A stretch of DNA of 64,000 nucleotides from JALHMQ01 sp037441125 (GTDB lineage: Bacteria > Pseudomonadota > Gammaproteobacteria > Burkholderiales > Burkholderiaceae_F), in NCBI GenBank assembly GCA_037441125.1, contig JBBIST010000005.1, positions 17,035-81,034 of the forward strand, read 5' to 3'. The notes beneath the pieces were generated by a model. It ran no database searches and was not told where the DNA came from. It saw only the letters and a list, made by a program, of their open reading frames with translations. Positions 46,781-55,454 of this stretch are shown here, piece by piece; the first letter of the stretch is position 1; each line of letters opens with the position of its first letter. The position numbers and the translations under genes are program-made.

Positions 46781-47770
46781 ATGAGCGGCGATCGCTACTC
46801 CCGTCACGAATCCGGCGACTCGAGTTACCCGCATCGGTCGCTCGGCCGCGGCGCGCGCGCGCTGGCGCTGGCGTCGGCGCTCACCCTGGGCTATGCGCTG
46901 GTGCAGGCGGCCGGCGGCGTCTGGACCGGATCGCTGGCGCTGCTCGCCGACTCCGTCCACATGGCGACCGACGGCGCGGCGCTGCTGTTCGCCCTGGCGG
47001 CGAGCATCGTCGCCCGACGACCGGTCTCGGACCGGCACTCATTCGGGCTGGCGCGGGCCGAGGTGATCGCCGCCTTCGTCAACTCGCTGGCGATGCTAGC
47101 GCTGGTCGGCTGGATCTTCTACGAGGCGATCGACCGCCTGCGCCAGCCCGTGCCGGTGCAGGGTCTGGGCGTGGTTCTGATCGCCGCGGTCGGACTGGCG
47201 ATCAACGCCCTCGTGGCCTGGTCGCTGTCGCGCCACCGCGACAACGTCAACACGCGCGCGGCGCTGATCCACGTGATCGGCGATCTGCTCGGCTCGGTGG
47301 CGGCGATCAGCGCCGGACTGATCATCCACTTCGGCGGACCGGTGACGGCCGATCCGCTGCTGTCGATCTTCGTCGCGTTGCTGATCCTGCGCTCGACCTT
47401 CGCCGTGTTGCGCCTGACCACGCGCGTGCTGCTCGACGGCGTGCCCGACGGCGTCGACTACGAGCAGGTCGGGCAGGCGCTGGCGCAGGTGCGCGGCGTG
47501 CGTTCGGTGCACGATCTGCATGTCTGGTCGATGGTGCCCGGGCGCACCGCGTTGACGGCGCACCTGCAGATCGACAGCGTCGAGTCGTGGCCGGCGATCC
47601 TGGCCGAGTCGCGCCGGATGCTGCTGGCGCGCTTCGAGATCGACCACGCGACCCTGCAGCCCGAGTGGCCGCTGCCGGCGCGCGATGCACGCATCGCGAT
47701 CAGGTCGTCGCCCGATGCACCAGCCACAGCACGCCCATCAACAGCGGCTGATGCAGCAGGTACACGGTGA
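46781..47770 (+). CDS. Cation diffusion facilitator (CDF) metal exporter
   Basis: A 329-residue CDF transporter exporting Zn2+, Co2+ or similar. Six helices lie in about residues 22-210. Metal-site patterns include LLADSVHMATDGAALLFALA (the D-x3-HM-x2-D of the CzcD/ZitB branch) and ALIHVIGDLLGSVAAI (H-x3-D). A short His-poor loop and a cytoplasmic domain follow (VHDLHVWSMVPGRTALTAHL). A GTG two codons earlier (46775) is an alternative start. The last 71 bases overlap the end of the convergent DUF1624 gene, so the Ala/Thr/Arg-rich C-terminal tail may be an extension caused by loss of the original stop. Confidence 0.88.
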   Translation: MSGDRYSRHESGDSSYPHRSLGRGARALALASALTLGYALVQAAGGVWTGSLALLADSVHMATDGAALLFALAASIVARRPVSDRHSFGLARAEVIAAFVNSLAMLALVGWIFYEAIDRLRQPVPVQGLGVVLIAAVGLAINALVAWSLSRHRDNVNTRAALIHVIGDLLGSVAAISAGLIIHFGGPVTADPLLSIFVALLILRSTFAVLRLTTRVLLDGVPDGVDYEQVGQALAQVRGVRSVHDLHVWSMVPGRTALTAHLQIDSVESWPAILAESRRMLLARFEIDHATLQPEWPLPARDARIAIRSSPDAPATARPSTAADAAGTR

Positions 47771-48422
47771 GCGCCCAGGTGCCGAGGAACACGAGCGGCC
47801 CCGGCGCGCGCGCGTTGACTCGCGCCAGCCACGGCGTCAGTGCGAAGCCGCGCTGCCGCCACAGCGTCGCCAAACCGATGCCCACCAGGACGACGCCGAG
47901 CCACGGCAGCAGCGGCACGTAGTCCTCGGTGCGCGGCTTGACCGCCGCCAGGCCGATCATGTTCATCGGTATCGGGTTGAACGCCTCGTGCGTGTACAGC
48001 CGGCCGAAGGCGAAGGCGGCGATGCCGAGCGCAATGTTCCAGGCGCCGAGCGGCAGCGCCAGGCGGCCGATGATCAGCGCCGCGGCGATGAAGTGCAGGA
48101 TTCCCATCCAGACGAGACGCGGGCCGAACACGACCCAGGTCGCGGCCGACACCAGCAGTGCGGCGCCGGCCACCTGCGCCCAGCGGGTCCAGAACTCGCG
48201 CGCGGCGCCGCGCTGCGCGCGCAGCACCAGGCTCACGCCGACCAGCAGCAGGAACTGGGTGACGATCGCCGTGCGCCAGCCGACCCAGGGTTGGTCGCGG
48301 TTCATCGCCAGCGTCAGCCAGCCGAAGAAGTCGAGGTCGTAGATGAAGTGATAGACGATCATCTGCGCCACGGCGAAGCCGCGCAGGGCGTCGATGATCG
48401 GCAGGCGGGGCGGGACAGTCAT
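47700..48422 (-). CDS. DUF1624 membrane protein (heparan-alpha-glucosaminide N-acetyltransferase-like)
   Basis: A 240-residue polytopic membrane protein with about seven helices. The opening PRLPIIDALRGFAVAQMIVYHFIYDLDFFG matches DUF1624; it is given here as two stretches, PRLPIIDALRGFAVAQ and MIVYHFIYDLDFFG. The family is related to acyltransferase-3 and HGSNAT proteins and includes the conserved VYHFIYDL histidine segment. The terminal helix TWALTVYLLHQPLLMGVLWL is also typical. It probably transfers acyl groups to an envelope glycan, but substrates are unknown. It converges with the CDF gene with a 71-base overlap. Confidence 0.85.
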   Translation of the reverse strand: MTVPPRLPIIDALRGFAVAQMIVYHFIYDLDFFGWLTLAMNRDQPWVGWRTAIVTQFLLLVGVSLVLRAQRGAAREFWTRWAQVAGAALLVSAATWVVFGPRLVWMGILHFIAAALIIGRLALPLGAWNIALGIAAFAFGRLYTHEAFNPIPMNMIGLAAVKPRTEDYVPLLPWLGVVLVGIGLATLWRQRGFALTPWLARVNARAPGPLVFLGTWALTVYLLHQPLLMGVLWLVHRATT

Positions 48423-48537
48423 CTCGAGTGCGCAAGACGCGCGCCGATGCTAAGCCAGACGCAGGCAGCAGTCCGGCCGGAGCCCGAGCGCCCGCCGGCG
48501 GCGGCGAAGCAAGCGCGGCCGCCGCGGATCGCGTCGG

Positions 48538-48543
48538 TATACT
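48538..48543 (+). promoter_or_regulatory. Candidate -10 element for pyrG
   Basis: TATACT matches the sigma-70 -10 at five of six positions and lies 47 bases before the pyrG ATG, within GC-rich DNA that otherwise lacks AT-rich hexamers. No -35 match is found at 16-18 bases upstream. Confidence 0.45.
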
Positions 48544-48589
48544 GCCGCTTTACCGGTAACGCCAACGCGCGCGCGGGGCGGAAGACTCC

Positions 48590-50275
48590 ATGACCAAGTA
48601 CGTCTTCGTCACCGGTGGGGTGGTGTCCTCGCTCGGCAAGGGCATCGCCGCCGCCTCCCTGGCAGCGATCCTCGAGTCGCGCGGTCTCAAAGTCACCCTG
48701 CTCAAGCTCGATCCCTACATCAACGTCGATCCGGGAACGATGTCGCCGTTCCAGCACGGCGAGGTGTTCGTCACCGAAGACGGCGCCGAGACCGACCTCG
48801 ACCTCGGCCACTACGAGCGGTTCATCAGCGCCAGGATGCGCAAGGTGAACAACTTCACCACCGGCCAGATCTACGAGTCGGTGATCAAGAAGGAGCGGCG
48901 CGGCGACTACCTCGGCAAGACTGTGCAGGTGATCCCGCACGTCACCAACGAGATCCAGGAGTTCATCGAGCGCGGCGCGCGCGCCGCCTGGGACGGCAAG
49001 ACCGACATCGCGATCGTCGAGATCGGCGGCACCGTGGGCGACATCGAGTCGCTGCCCTTCGTCGAGGCGGCGCGGCAAATGAGCCTGCGATTGGGACGCG
49101 GCTCGTGCTGCTTCGTGCATCTGACGCTGGTGCCGTTCATCGCCAGCGCCGGCGAACTGAAGACCAAGCCGACCCAGCACAGCGTGCAGAAACTGCGCGA
49201 GATCGGCATCTCGCCCGACGTGCTGCTGTGCCGTGCCGACCGGCCGATCCCGGACGAGGAGCGGGCCAAGATCTCGCTGTTCTCGAACGTGCCGCTGAAC
49301 GCGGTGATCAGCGTCTGGGACGTGGACTCGATCTACAAGGTGCCGTCGATGCTGCACAAGCAGGGGCTGGACGAGATCGTCTGCTTCACCCTCGGCATGC
49401 CGTCGCGTCCGGCCGACCTCGCGGTCTGGGAGCGGCTGGTCGAGCGCCTCGAGCACCCGCAGCACGAGGTGCGCATCGGCATGATCGGCAAGTACGTCGA
49501 CCTGTCGGATTCGTACAAGAGCCTGAACGAGGCGCTGATGCACGCCGGCATCCACACGCGCACGCGGGTGGCGATCGAGTACGTCGACTCCGAGGCGCTG
49601 GAGTCGGCGACCCCGGCGGAAGCCGCGGCGATGCTGCGCGCACTCGACGCGATCCTGGTGCCGGGCGGCTTCGGCAAGCGCGGCACCGAGGGCAAGATCC
49701 GCGCGATCCGCCACGCGCGCGAAAACGGCGTTCCCTATCTCGGCATCTGTCTCGGCATGCAACTGGCGACGATCGAGTTCGCGCGCCACGTGTGCGGTCT
49801 CGAAGGCGCCAACTCGACCGAGTTCGACTCCGACACGCCGCATCCGGTGGTGGCGCTGATCACCGAGTGGCTCGACCGCACCGGCCGCATCGAGCGGCGC
49901 GACCGCGATTTCGACCTCGGCGGCACGATGCGCCTGGGGGCGCAAACGTGCCCGGTCGAATCCGGCACGCTGGCGGCGAAGATCTACGGCGCCAGCGTGA
50001 GCGAGCGCCATCGCCACCGCTACGAGGTCAACAACGTCTACCTGCCGCAGCTCGAGGCGCACGGCTACCGGGTCTCGGCGCGCACGCCGAGCGAGAACCT
50101 GCCCGAGATCATGGAGCTGCCGGCGCACCCGTTCTTCATCGCAGTCCAGTTCCACCCGGAGTTCACCTCGACCCCGCGCGCCGGCCATCCGCTGTTCAAG
50201 GCCTTCATCGAAGCGGCGCTGGCGCGCCGCCGGGCGGTCGCGGCCGACGCGCAACCGATGCAGAAGGTGGCTTGA
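48590..50275 (+). CDS. pyrG: CTP synthase
   Basis: A 561-residue enzyme making CTP from UTP, ATP and glutamine. The N-terminal synthetase domain begins TKYVFVTGGVVSSLGKGIAA with the P-loop-like SLGKG, and continues LDPYINVDPGTMSPFQHGEV. The glutaminase domain has the nucleophile Cys in YLGICLGMQLA and His/Glu near FIAVQFHPEFTSTP. Length is typical (about 545-560). kdsA starts inside its stop codon (TGATG), so the pair is translationally coupled. The order pyrG-kdsA-eno-ftsB is conserved in betaproteobacteria. Confidence 0.97.
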   Translation: MTKYVFVTGGVVSSLGKGIAAASLAAILESRGLKVTLLKLDPYINVDPGTMSPFQHGEVFVTEDGAETDLDLGHYERFISARMRKVNNFTTGQIYESVIKKERRGDYLGKTVQVIPHVTNEIQEFIERGARAAWDGKTDIAIVEIGGTVGDIESLPFVEAARQMSLRLGRGSCCFVHLTLVPFIASAGELKTKPTQHSVQKLREIGISPDVLLCRADRPIPDEERAKISLFSNVPLNAVISVWDVDSIYKVPSMLHKQGLDEIVCFTLGMPSRPADLAVWERLVERLEHPQHEVRIGMIGKYVDLSDSYKSLNEALMHAGIHTRTRVAIEYVDSEALESATPAEAAAMLRALDAILVPGGFGKRGTEGKIRAIRHARENGVPYLGICLGMQLATIEFARHVCGLEGANSTEFDSDTPHPVVALITEWLDRTGRIERRDRDFDLGGTMRLGAQTCPVESGTLAAKIYGASVSERHRHRYEVNNVYLPQLEAHGYRVSARTPSENLPEIMELPAHPFFIAVQFHPEFTSTPRAGHPLFKAFIEAALARRRAVAADAQPMQKVA

Positions 50276-51129
50276 TGCGGCTCGCCGATTTCGAGGTGGG
50301 CCTGGAGCGGCCGCTGTTCCTGATCGCCGGCACCTGCGTGGTCGAGAGCGAGTCGCTGGCGATCGACACCGCCGGCAGGCTCAAGGAGATCACGGCCGCG
50401 CTCGACGTGCCCTTCATCTATAAGTCGAGCTACGACAAGGCCAACCGCAGCTCGGGCAGGAGCTTTCGCGGCTTGGGTATGGACGAGGGGCTGCGCATCC
50501 TGGCCGAAGTGCGGCGCCAGGTCGGCGTGCCGGTGCTCACCGACGTGCACAACGAGGACGAGATCCCGGCGGCGGCAAGCGTGGTCGACGTGCTGCAGAC
50601 CCCGGCCTTCCTGTGCCGGCAGACAGATTTCATCCGCGCCTGCGCGGTCAGCGGCAAGCCGGTCAACATCAAGAAGGGCCAGTTCCTGGCGCCGCAGGAC
50701 ATGACCAACGTGATCGACAAGGCGCGCGAGGCGGCGCGCGAGGCCGGGTTGTCGGCGGACCGCTTCCTCGCCTGCGAGCGCGGTGCCAGCTTCGGCTACA
50801 ACAACCTGGTGAGCGACATGCGCTCGCTGGCGATCATGCGCGCCACCGGCTGCCCGGTGGTGTTCGACGCCACGCACTCGGTGCAGTTGCCGGGCGGTCA
50901 GGGTGCGACGAGCGGCGGCCAGCGCGAGTTCGTGCCGGTGCTGGCGCGCGCGGCGGTGGCGGTCGGCGTCGCCGGTCTGTTCATGGAGACGCATCCGGAC
51001 CCGAGCCACGCCCTGAGCGACGGCCCGAACGCGGTGCCGCTGGCGCGGATGCGCGCGCTGCTGGAAACGCTGGTCGAACTGGACCGCGCGACCAAGAAGA
51101 GCGGCTTCATCGAGAACGACTTCAACTGA
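50275..51129 (+). CDS. kdsA: 2-dehydro-3-deoxyphosphooctonate aldolase (KDO-8-phosphate synthase)
   Basis: A 284-residue aldolase condensing phosphoenolpyruvate with arabinose 5-phosphate, the first step of KDO for lipopolysaccharide. Signature stretches are LIAGTCVVESESLAID, YKSSYDKANRSSGRSFRGLG, TDVHNEDEIPAAASVVDVLQ, NIKKGQFLAPQDM and FDATHSVQLPGGQGATSGGQ. The ATG overlaps the pyrG stop by one base. Length is as expected. The presence of the gene shows a Gram-negative outer membrane with KDO. Confidence 0.96.
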   Translation: MRLADFEVGLERPLFLIAGTCVVESESLAIDTAGRLKEITAALDVPFIYKSSYDKANRSSGRSFRGLGMDEGLRILAEVRRQVGVPVLTDVHNEDEIPAAASVVDVLQTPAFLCRQTDFIRACAVSGKPVNIKKGQFLAPQDMTNVIDKAREAAREAGLSADRFLACERGASFGYNNLVSDMRSLAIMRATGCPVVFDATHSVQLPGGQGATSGGQREFVPVLARAAVAVGVAGLFMETHPDPSHALSDGPNAVPLARMRALLETLVELDRATKKSGFIENDFN

Positions 51130-51153
51130 GCGATCTTCGCCCCGGAGACACCG

Positions 51154-51459
51154 ATGCCTGCCGCCTACGTGATCGTCGACGTGAAAATCACCGATCCCGA
51201 GCGCTACCGGCAGTACATGGCGACGGCGCCGGCGGCGGTGAAGGCCTTCGGCGGCGAGTACGTCGTGCGCGGCGGCCGCTGCGAGACGCTCGAAGGCGGC
51301 TGGCAGCCGGCGCGCCTGGCGATGCTCAAGTTCCCGAGCTACGAGCAGGCGCGCGCCTGGTACGACAGCCAGTCGTATCGCGCCGCGCGCGAGCTGCGCC
51401 TGGGCGCCACCGACTTCTTCAACATGGTCCTGGTCGAAGGCGTGGCCGCACCGGTCTGA
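51154..51459 (+). CDS. DUF1330 family protein
   Basis: A 101-residue dimeric alpha/beta-barrel type protein of the DUF1330 family. Characteristic features are AYVIVDVKITDPERYRQYM, GGEYVVRGGRCETLEG, and the C-terminal YDSQSYRAARELRLGATDFF. Function is unknown. It lies between kdsA (24-base gap) and eno (31-base gap), the usual location in Burkholderiales, so it is probably part of the pyrG-ftsB operon. The ribosome-binding site ccggagacacc precedes the ATG. Confidence 0.9.
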   Translation: MPAAYVIVDVKITDPERYRQYMATAPAAVKAFGGEYVVRGGRCETLEGGWQPARLAMLKFPSYEQARAWYDSQSYRAARELRLGATDFFNMVLVEGVAAPV

Positions 51460-51490
51460 CCATGCACCCAACCGAAGGCGAACAACAACC

Positions 51491-52774
51491 ATGAGCACGA
51501 TCGTCGACATCATCGGCCGCGAGATCCTCGACTCGCGCGGCAACCCCACGGTCGAGTGCGACGTCCTGCTGGAAAGCGGCGTCATGGGCCGCGCCGCCGT
51601 GCCCTCGGGTGCGTCGACCGGCAGCCGCGAGGCGATCGAACTGCGCGACGGCGACGCCGGCCGTTACGGCGGCCGCGGCGTGCTCAAGGCGGTGGAGAAC
51701 ATCAACACCGAGATCTCGGAAGCGGTGATGGGGCTGGAGGCCAACGAGCAGGCCTTCCTCGACCACACGCTGATCGACCTCGACGGCAGCGACAACAAGA
51801 TGCGCCTGGGCGCCAACGCGATCCTGGCGGTGAGCCTGGCGGTGGCCAAGGCGGCGGCCGAGGAGGCGGGGCTGCCGCTGTACCGCTACTTCGGCGGCAG
51901 CGGCCGGATGCAGTTGCCGGTGCCGATGATGAACGTGATCAACGGCGGCGCGCACGCCAACAACAACCTCGACCTGCAGGAGCTGATGATCATCCCGGTG
52001 GGCGCACCGAGCTTCGGCGAGGCGCTGCGCTACGGCGCCGAGGTGTTCCAGGCGTTGAAGAAGATCCTGCACGCCGCCGGCATGAGCACCGCGGTCGGCG
52101 ACGAGGGCGGCTTCGCGCCGAACCTGAAGAGCCACGCGGCGGCGATCGAGCTGATCCTGCAGGCGATCGACCAGGCCGGCTACGAGGCCGGCCGCCAGAT
52201 CGCCATCGGCCTGGATTGCGCGGCGAGCGAGTTCTACCGCGACGGCAAGTACCACCTCGCCGGCGAGAACCTGGTGCTCGACGCGCGCGGCTTCACCGAC
52301 CTGCTGGCGACCTGGGCCGACCGCTACCCGATCCTGTCGATCGAGGACGGCATGCACGAGGGCGACTGGGACGGCTGGACGCACCTGACGCGGACGCTCG
52401 GCGGCAAGCTGCAACTGGTCGGCGACGACCTGTTCGTCACCAACACGCGCATCCTGCGCGAAGGCATCGCCAAGGGTGTCGCCAACTCGATCCTGATCAA
52501 GATCAACCAGATCGGCACCCTGACCGAGACCTTCGCCGCGATCGAGATGGCCAAGCGCGCCGGCTACACCGCGGTCGTCAGCCACCGCTCGGGCGAAACC
52601 GAAGACGCGACCATCGCCGACATCGCCGTCGGCACCAATGCGCTGCAGATCAAGACCGGGTCGCTCAGCCGCTCGGACCGGATCGCCAAGTACAACCAGT
52701 TGTTGCGCATCGAGGAAGACCTCGGCGAGATCGCCGCCTATCCGGGCCGCGATGCCTTCTACAACCTGCGTTGA
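51491..52774 (+). CDS. eno: Enolase
   Basis: A 427-residue glycolytic enzyme converting 2-phosphoglycerate to phosphoenolpyruvate; also a component of RNA degradosomes in some bacteria. Signature stretches are GREILDSRGNPTVECDVLLE, PSGASTGSREAIELRDGD, GGAHANNNLDLQELMIIPVG, YPILSIEDGMHEGDWDGW, LVGDDLFVTNTRILREGI and SHRSGETEDATIADIAVG. Length is normal. Its product phosphoenolpyruvate is the KdsA substrate, fitting the shared operon. Confidence 0.97.
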   Translation: MSTIVDIIGREILDSRGNPTVECDVLLESGVMGRAAVPSGASTGSREAIELRDGDAGRYGGRGVLKAVENINTEISEAVMGLEANEQAFLDHTLIDLDGSDNKMRLGANAILAVSLAVAKAAAEEAGLPLYRYFGGSGRMQLPVPMMNVINGGAHANNNLDLQELMIIPVGAPSFGEALRYGAEVFQALKKILHAAGMSTAVGDEGGFAPNLKSHAAAIELILQAIDQAGYEAGRQIAIGLDCAASEFYRDGKYHLAGENLVLDARGFTDLLATWADRYPILSIEDGMHEGDWDGWTHLTRTLGGKLQLVGDDLFVTNTRILREGIAKGVANSILIKINQIGTLTETFAAIEMAKRAGYTAVVSHRSGETEDATIADIAVGTNALQIKTGSLSRSDRIAKYNQLLRIEEDLGEIAAYPGRDAFYNLR

Positions 52775-52807
52775 TCCGGTCGCAACCGGGCGCCGCCGGC
52801 GGCTGTG

Positions 52808-53110
52808 ATGCGCATCGCGCTGTACCTGCTGATCGCGCTGCTGCTGCTGATCCAGTGGCCGCTGTGGTTCGGCAAGGGCGGCTGGCTGCGCGTGGCCGAG
52901 TTGCAGCGCCAGCTCGAGGCGCAGCGCGCCAGCAACGCCGAAGTCGCCGCGCGCAACGCGGCGTTGGCGGCCGAGGTCGACAGCCTGCGCCACGGCCAGG
53001 AGGCGATCGAGGAGCGCGCGCGCATGAATCTAAACATGGTGCGCGCCGACGAGGTCTTCTTCCAGCGCAGCGAGGCGCCGGCGAGCGAAGCGACGCAAGC
53101 CGCGCGCTAG
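52808..53110 (+). CDS. ftsB: Cell division protein FtsB
   Basis: A 100-residue bitopic protein of the divisome FtsQLB complex. One N-terminal helix (RIALYLLIALLLLIQWPLWF) with the conserved GKGGWLRV after it leads into a leucine-zipper-like coiled coil (residues about 28-75) and a periplasmic tail with ERARMNLNMVRADEVFFQ. The ATG was preferred to the overlapping upstream GTG. It follows eno by 33 bases, its standard neighbour in proteobacteria. Confidence 0.93.
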   Translation: MRIALYLLIALLLLIQWPLWFGKGGWLRVAELQRQLEAQRASNAEVAARNAALAAEVDSLRHGQEAIEERARMNLNMVRADEVFFQRSEAPASEATQAAR

Positions 53111-53317
53111 TCATGGTCCGCGCGTAAGCGCGCCCGGGGTTCGCGCTGCGCAAGAGCAACACGAGGGGGCGCCGGTCGAAATCTTGGTGCGTGGCAGATC
53201 GAGCCGCACCGGGCTAAAGTCCTCGGCCAAGATCGCCTGACCGATGAATTGCCTCCTTGCCCAGCACGAAAGGGGGCACAGGCCGGATTGTGGCTACGAC
53301 TTGGAGGAGTGCCGACG

Positions 53318-53554
53318 ATGCGTTACGTCTACATTGCGCTGATTGTCGCTTTCACCGGGACCGTCTTGTTGTTCATGTTCCAGAACATCGGCACGGTCAC
53401 GGTCTCACTCGCGACAATGAGCGTGACCTTGCCGGTATCGCTCCTCGTTGCCGTCGTTTACCTGCTCGGCATGGTGACCGGCAGCGCCCTGATTTCGTTG
53501 CTGCGCGGCTGGATCAAGGGGGCGCGTCGCCTGCCGGAGCGAAGCCCCGAGTAG
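53318..53554 (+). CDS. Small membrane protein, LapA/DUF1049-like
   Basis: A 78-residue protein with two hydrophobic helices (MRYVYIALIVAFTGTVLLFM and LPVSLLVAVVYLLGMVTGSA) linked by a short QNIGTVTVSLATMSV strand, ending with a basic tail (RGWIKGARRLPERS). The pattern, in particular FMFQNxxxVxVS before the second helix, matches LapA-domain proteins (lipopolysaccharide assembly, PF06305). The start was chosen from ribosome-binding site tggaggag; the upstream in-frame codons look non-coding. The preceding 207 bases hold no gene. It is convergent with the DUF2062 gene. Confidence 0.78.
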   Translation: MRYVYIALIVAFTGTVLLFMFQNIGTVTVSLATMSVTLPVSLLVAVVYLLGMVTGSALISLLRGWIKGARRLPERSPE

Positions 53555-53731
53555 CTCGATTTGGCGGGCACGGCGCAAGCCGCCGCTCGCGTTGGCTGCA
53601 TCAGGTCGCCGCTGAGCGTCGCCGCTTCGGCACTCGGAGCACGCGTGTTCGTAGGGTGCGGACTGAGCGTGGCTCTGGTAGCTTGCACGCGGTGCTCGCC
53701 CTTGAGCCGCGCGCGCAAGCAACGCCCGAGG

Positions 53732-54307
53732 TCAGGACCGCTGGTAAGGTGCCGCTCCCGTCCTCAGAGCGCGTCGGCGCCTGAGCTGCACCGCCAACGT
53801 CCAAGCGAGGTGCACGGTGATCCAGGTGACGATCGCGCCTGCAATCGCGAAGACGGTGAGCCCGAGCATCAGCGGCTTGCCGATCGCGAGTATCCGCTGC
53901 GACCAACTGCGCGGATCGAGGTTGTCGGCATCGAGCTGCTCGGCGAGAGCTTCGGCGCGCGCGCGTGCCTGCGCTTTGTCGACCGGCTCGCCCAACAACG
54001 CGGCGCCGGTGCGATACGCGGCGACCCAGATCGGCACGTAGGTCAACGGATTGGACACGAGCGTGGCCACGGCGGCCACCGGCAGGTTGGCGCGTAGCAG
54101 GACCGCGACTCCGGCGGCAGCCGCTATCTGCATCACGGGAACGAGAATCCCGAAGAACACACCGATCGCAGCGCCAGTCGCAACGCGGCGCCGGTTCAGG
54201 TGCCATAGCCAAGGCCGTCGGAGCAGCGGGCCGAGCCAGCCTAGCCCTCGGCGCGATAGCAACTCTTCTTCGGTTGGCAGCCAGCGCTGCAGCTTGCGTC
54301 GGACCAT
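53732..54307 (-). CDS. DUF2062 membrane protein
   Basis: A 191-residue membrane protein of the DUF2062 family, with RRRVATGAAIGVFFGILVPV, LVSNPLTYVPIWVAAYRTGA and two further helices near the C-terminus. Such proteins are often encoded beside ComEC or lipid A genes; here it faces away from a DUF502 gene. The starts of the two are 68 bases apart and divergent. Function unknown. The 177-base gap on its right end toward the LapA-like gene holds nothing recognisable. Confidence 0.85.
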   Translation of the reverse strand: MVRRKLQRWLPTEEELLSRRGLGWLGPLLRRPWLWHLNRRRVATGAAIGVFFGILVPVMQIAAAAGVAVLLRANLPVAAVATLVSNPLTYVPIWVAAYRTGAALLGEPVDKAQARARAEALAEQLDADNLDPRSWSQRILAIGKPLMLGLTVFAIAGAIVTWITVHLAWTLAVQLRRRRALRTGAAPYQRS

Positions 54308-54375
54308 GGCCGATGATAATCGCCGCTACGACGCACCGGCCACGACACGAGAACGACGATGAAGGAGTCGCAACA

Positions 54376-55047
54376 ATGAAGGAGTCGACCAAGGCGCACC
54401 TGCGCCATGCGCCGCGCTACGTGCTGATCGGAGTGATCACTGCCGCACCGCTGTGGGTCACGTGGATCGTGTTCAATTTTCTGCTGACGATCCTTTCGCG
54501 CTTCGGCAGTCCGTGGATCAACGCGTTCGCCGCGGGGTTGCGCCGCGTTTCGCCGGCGCTCGCCGACTCGCTCGTCGATGCCTGGTTCCAGTCGCTGCTG
54601 GCCGCGCTGGTGGCGCTGGCGCTGTTGTATCTGCTGGGCTGGGCCGTGAGCCGCGTGATCGGCCGCCGAATCCTCGATGCGTTCGAGGCGTTCGTTCAAA
54701 GAATTCCGCTTGTAGCCGCGATCTATGGCGGCACCAAGCGGTTTCTCAGCGTCGTCAAGGAAAGGCCGAGTGGCGTGCAGCGAGTCGTGCTGATCCCCTT
54801 CCCAACCTCAGAGATGCGCGCAGTCGGCTTCGTCACCCGCCTGCTCGACGACGAGTCGAGCGGTCGCAAGATCGCCGCGGTGTACGTGCCGACGTCTCCG
54901 AACCCGACCTCGGGCTACATCGAGCTGGTGCCGCTCGACCACTGCACTCCGACCGACTGGTCGGTGGACGAGGCGATGAGCTTCGTGATCACCGGTGGTG
55001 CGAATGCACCGGGCGGTGTGCGCTTCGGCACGCCGGCCGGCGCCTGA
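54376..55047 (+). CDS. DUF502 membrane protein
   Basis: A 223-residue protein of the DUF502 family. Two helices near the N-terminus (YVLIGVITAAPLWVTWIVFN and LLAALVALALLYLLGWAVSR) precede a soluble domain with VAAIYGGTKRFLSVVKER, VVLIPFPTSEMRAVGFVTR and AAVYVPTSPNPTSGYIELVP, the last being diagnostic. The ATG at 54376 is preceded by aaggag at the right distance. A nearby duplicate atgaaggagtcg at 54359 is out of frame. Function unknown; members are widespread in proteobacteria and plants. Confidence 0.87.
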   Translation: MKESTKAHLRHAPRYVLIGVITAAPLWVTWIVFNFLLTILSRFGSPWINAFAAGLRRVSPALADSLVDAWFQSLLAALVALALLYLLGWAVSRVIGRRILDAFEAFVQRIPLVAAIYGGTKRFLSVVKERPSGVQRVVLIPFPTSEMRAVGFVTRLLDDESSGRKIAAVYVPTSPNPTSGYIELVPLDHCTPTDWSVDEAMSFVITGGANAPGGVRFGTPAGA

Positions 55048-55454
55048 GCCAGCGCGCGCAAGGAGACCGCGCGCGTTGAACGGGTCTCGCCCAATCGAGG
55101 CATCCAGCGTTGGCCTGGTTTGTTGTCGCCTGCGGCGACGAAGCGACCTGTGGCGATCGCCGGCGTGGGCCAGCCCCCGGGTAATCCCGTGGTCGTGCTG
55201 ACCCAGATCGACTTGGGTCGGACGCGCTGAGGGAAGATAATTACGGGCTTTCGCTAGGGCGACGTCAGGGGTGGGCGTCGCCCGGGGCCGCGACTGCGGT
55301 GCAGTGCACTCGCATCGCAGCGCGCCGCTCGGACCGGCAGCAGCGCCAGGAGACCTGGCGCGCGCCGCCGAGTCGGCCGCGGCGCGGACTGCAGCGCCGG
55401 CACGACGGCCGCGGCCGAATTGCCACCAGCAACTCGAACAAGAGACACGACTTC
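55048..55454 (+). other. Long structured region and leader upstream of the TerC family gene
   Basis: The 407 bases contain several hairpins (gtcgcc/ggcgac at 55125-55139; gaccca/tgggtc around 55200-55219), a promoter candidate (separate entry) and then about 207 bases of GC-rich leader. The leader includes gccagg-aga-cctggc near 55358-55374 and an aggggtggg stretch near 55267. TerC/Alx genes in proteobacteria are often controlled by the manganese-sensing yybP-ykoY element, whose loop consensus includes a GAGACC-like motif. The resemblance here is slight, and the element is only a hypothesis. Confidence 0.3.
55213..55241 (+). promoter_or_regulatory. Candidate promoter for the TerC family gene
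   Basis: TTGGGT (55213-55218), a 17-base spacer and GATAAT (55236-55241), five of six matches at -10. It is the only AT-rich hexamer in the gap and would give a leader of about 205 bases. Confidence 0.48.

Noticed and set aside
53215..53248. A TAAAG...CCGATGA pattern resembling a flagellar sigma-28 promoter before the LapA-like gene
   Set aside because: The spacing between the two parts is several bases too long, and no flagellar gene is nearby.
55100..55212. Cluster of hairpins before the TerC-family promoter considered as a riboswitch
   Set aside because: It lies upstream of the likely promoter and so would not be in the TerC-family transcript; it may instead belong to the end of the DUF502 transcript.
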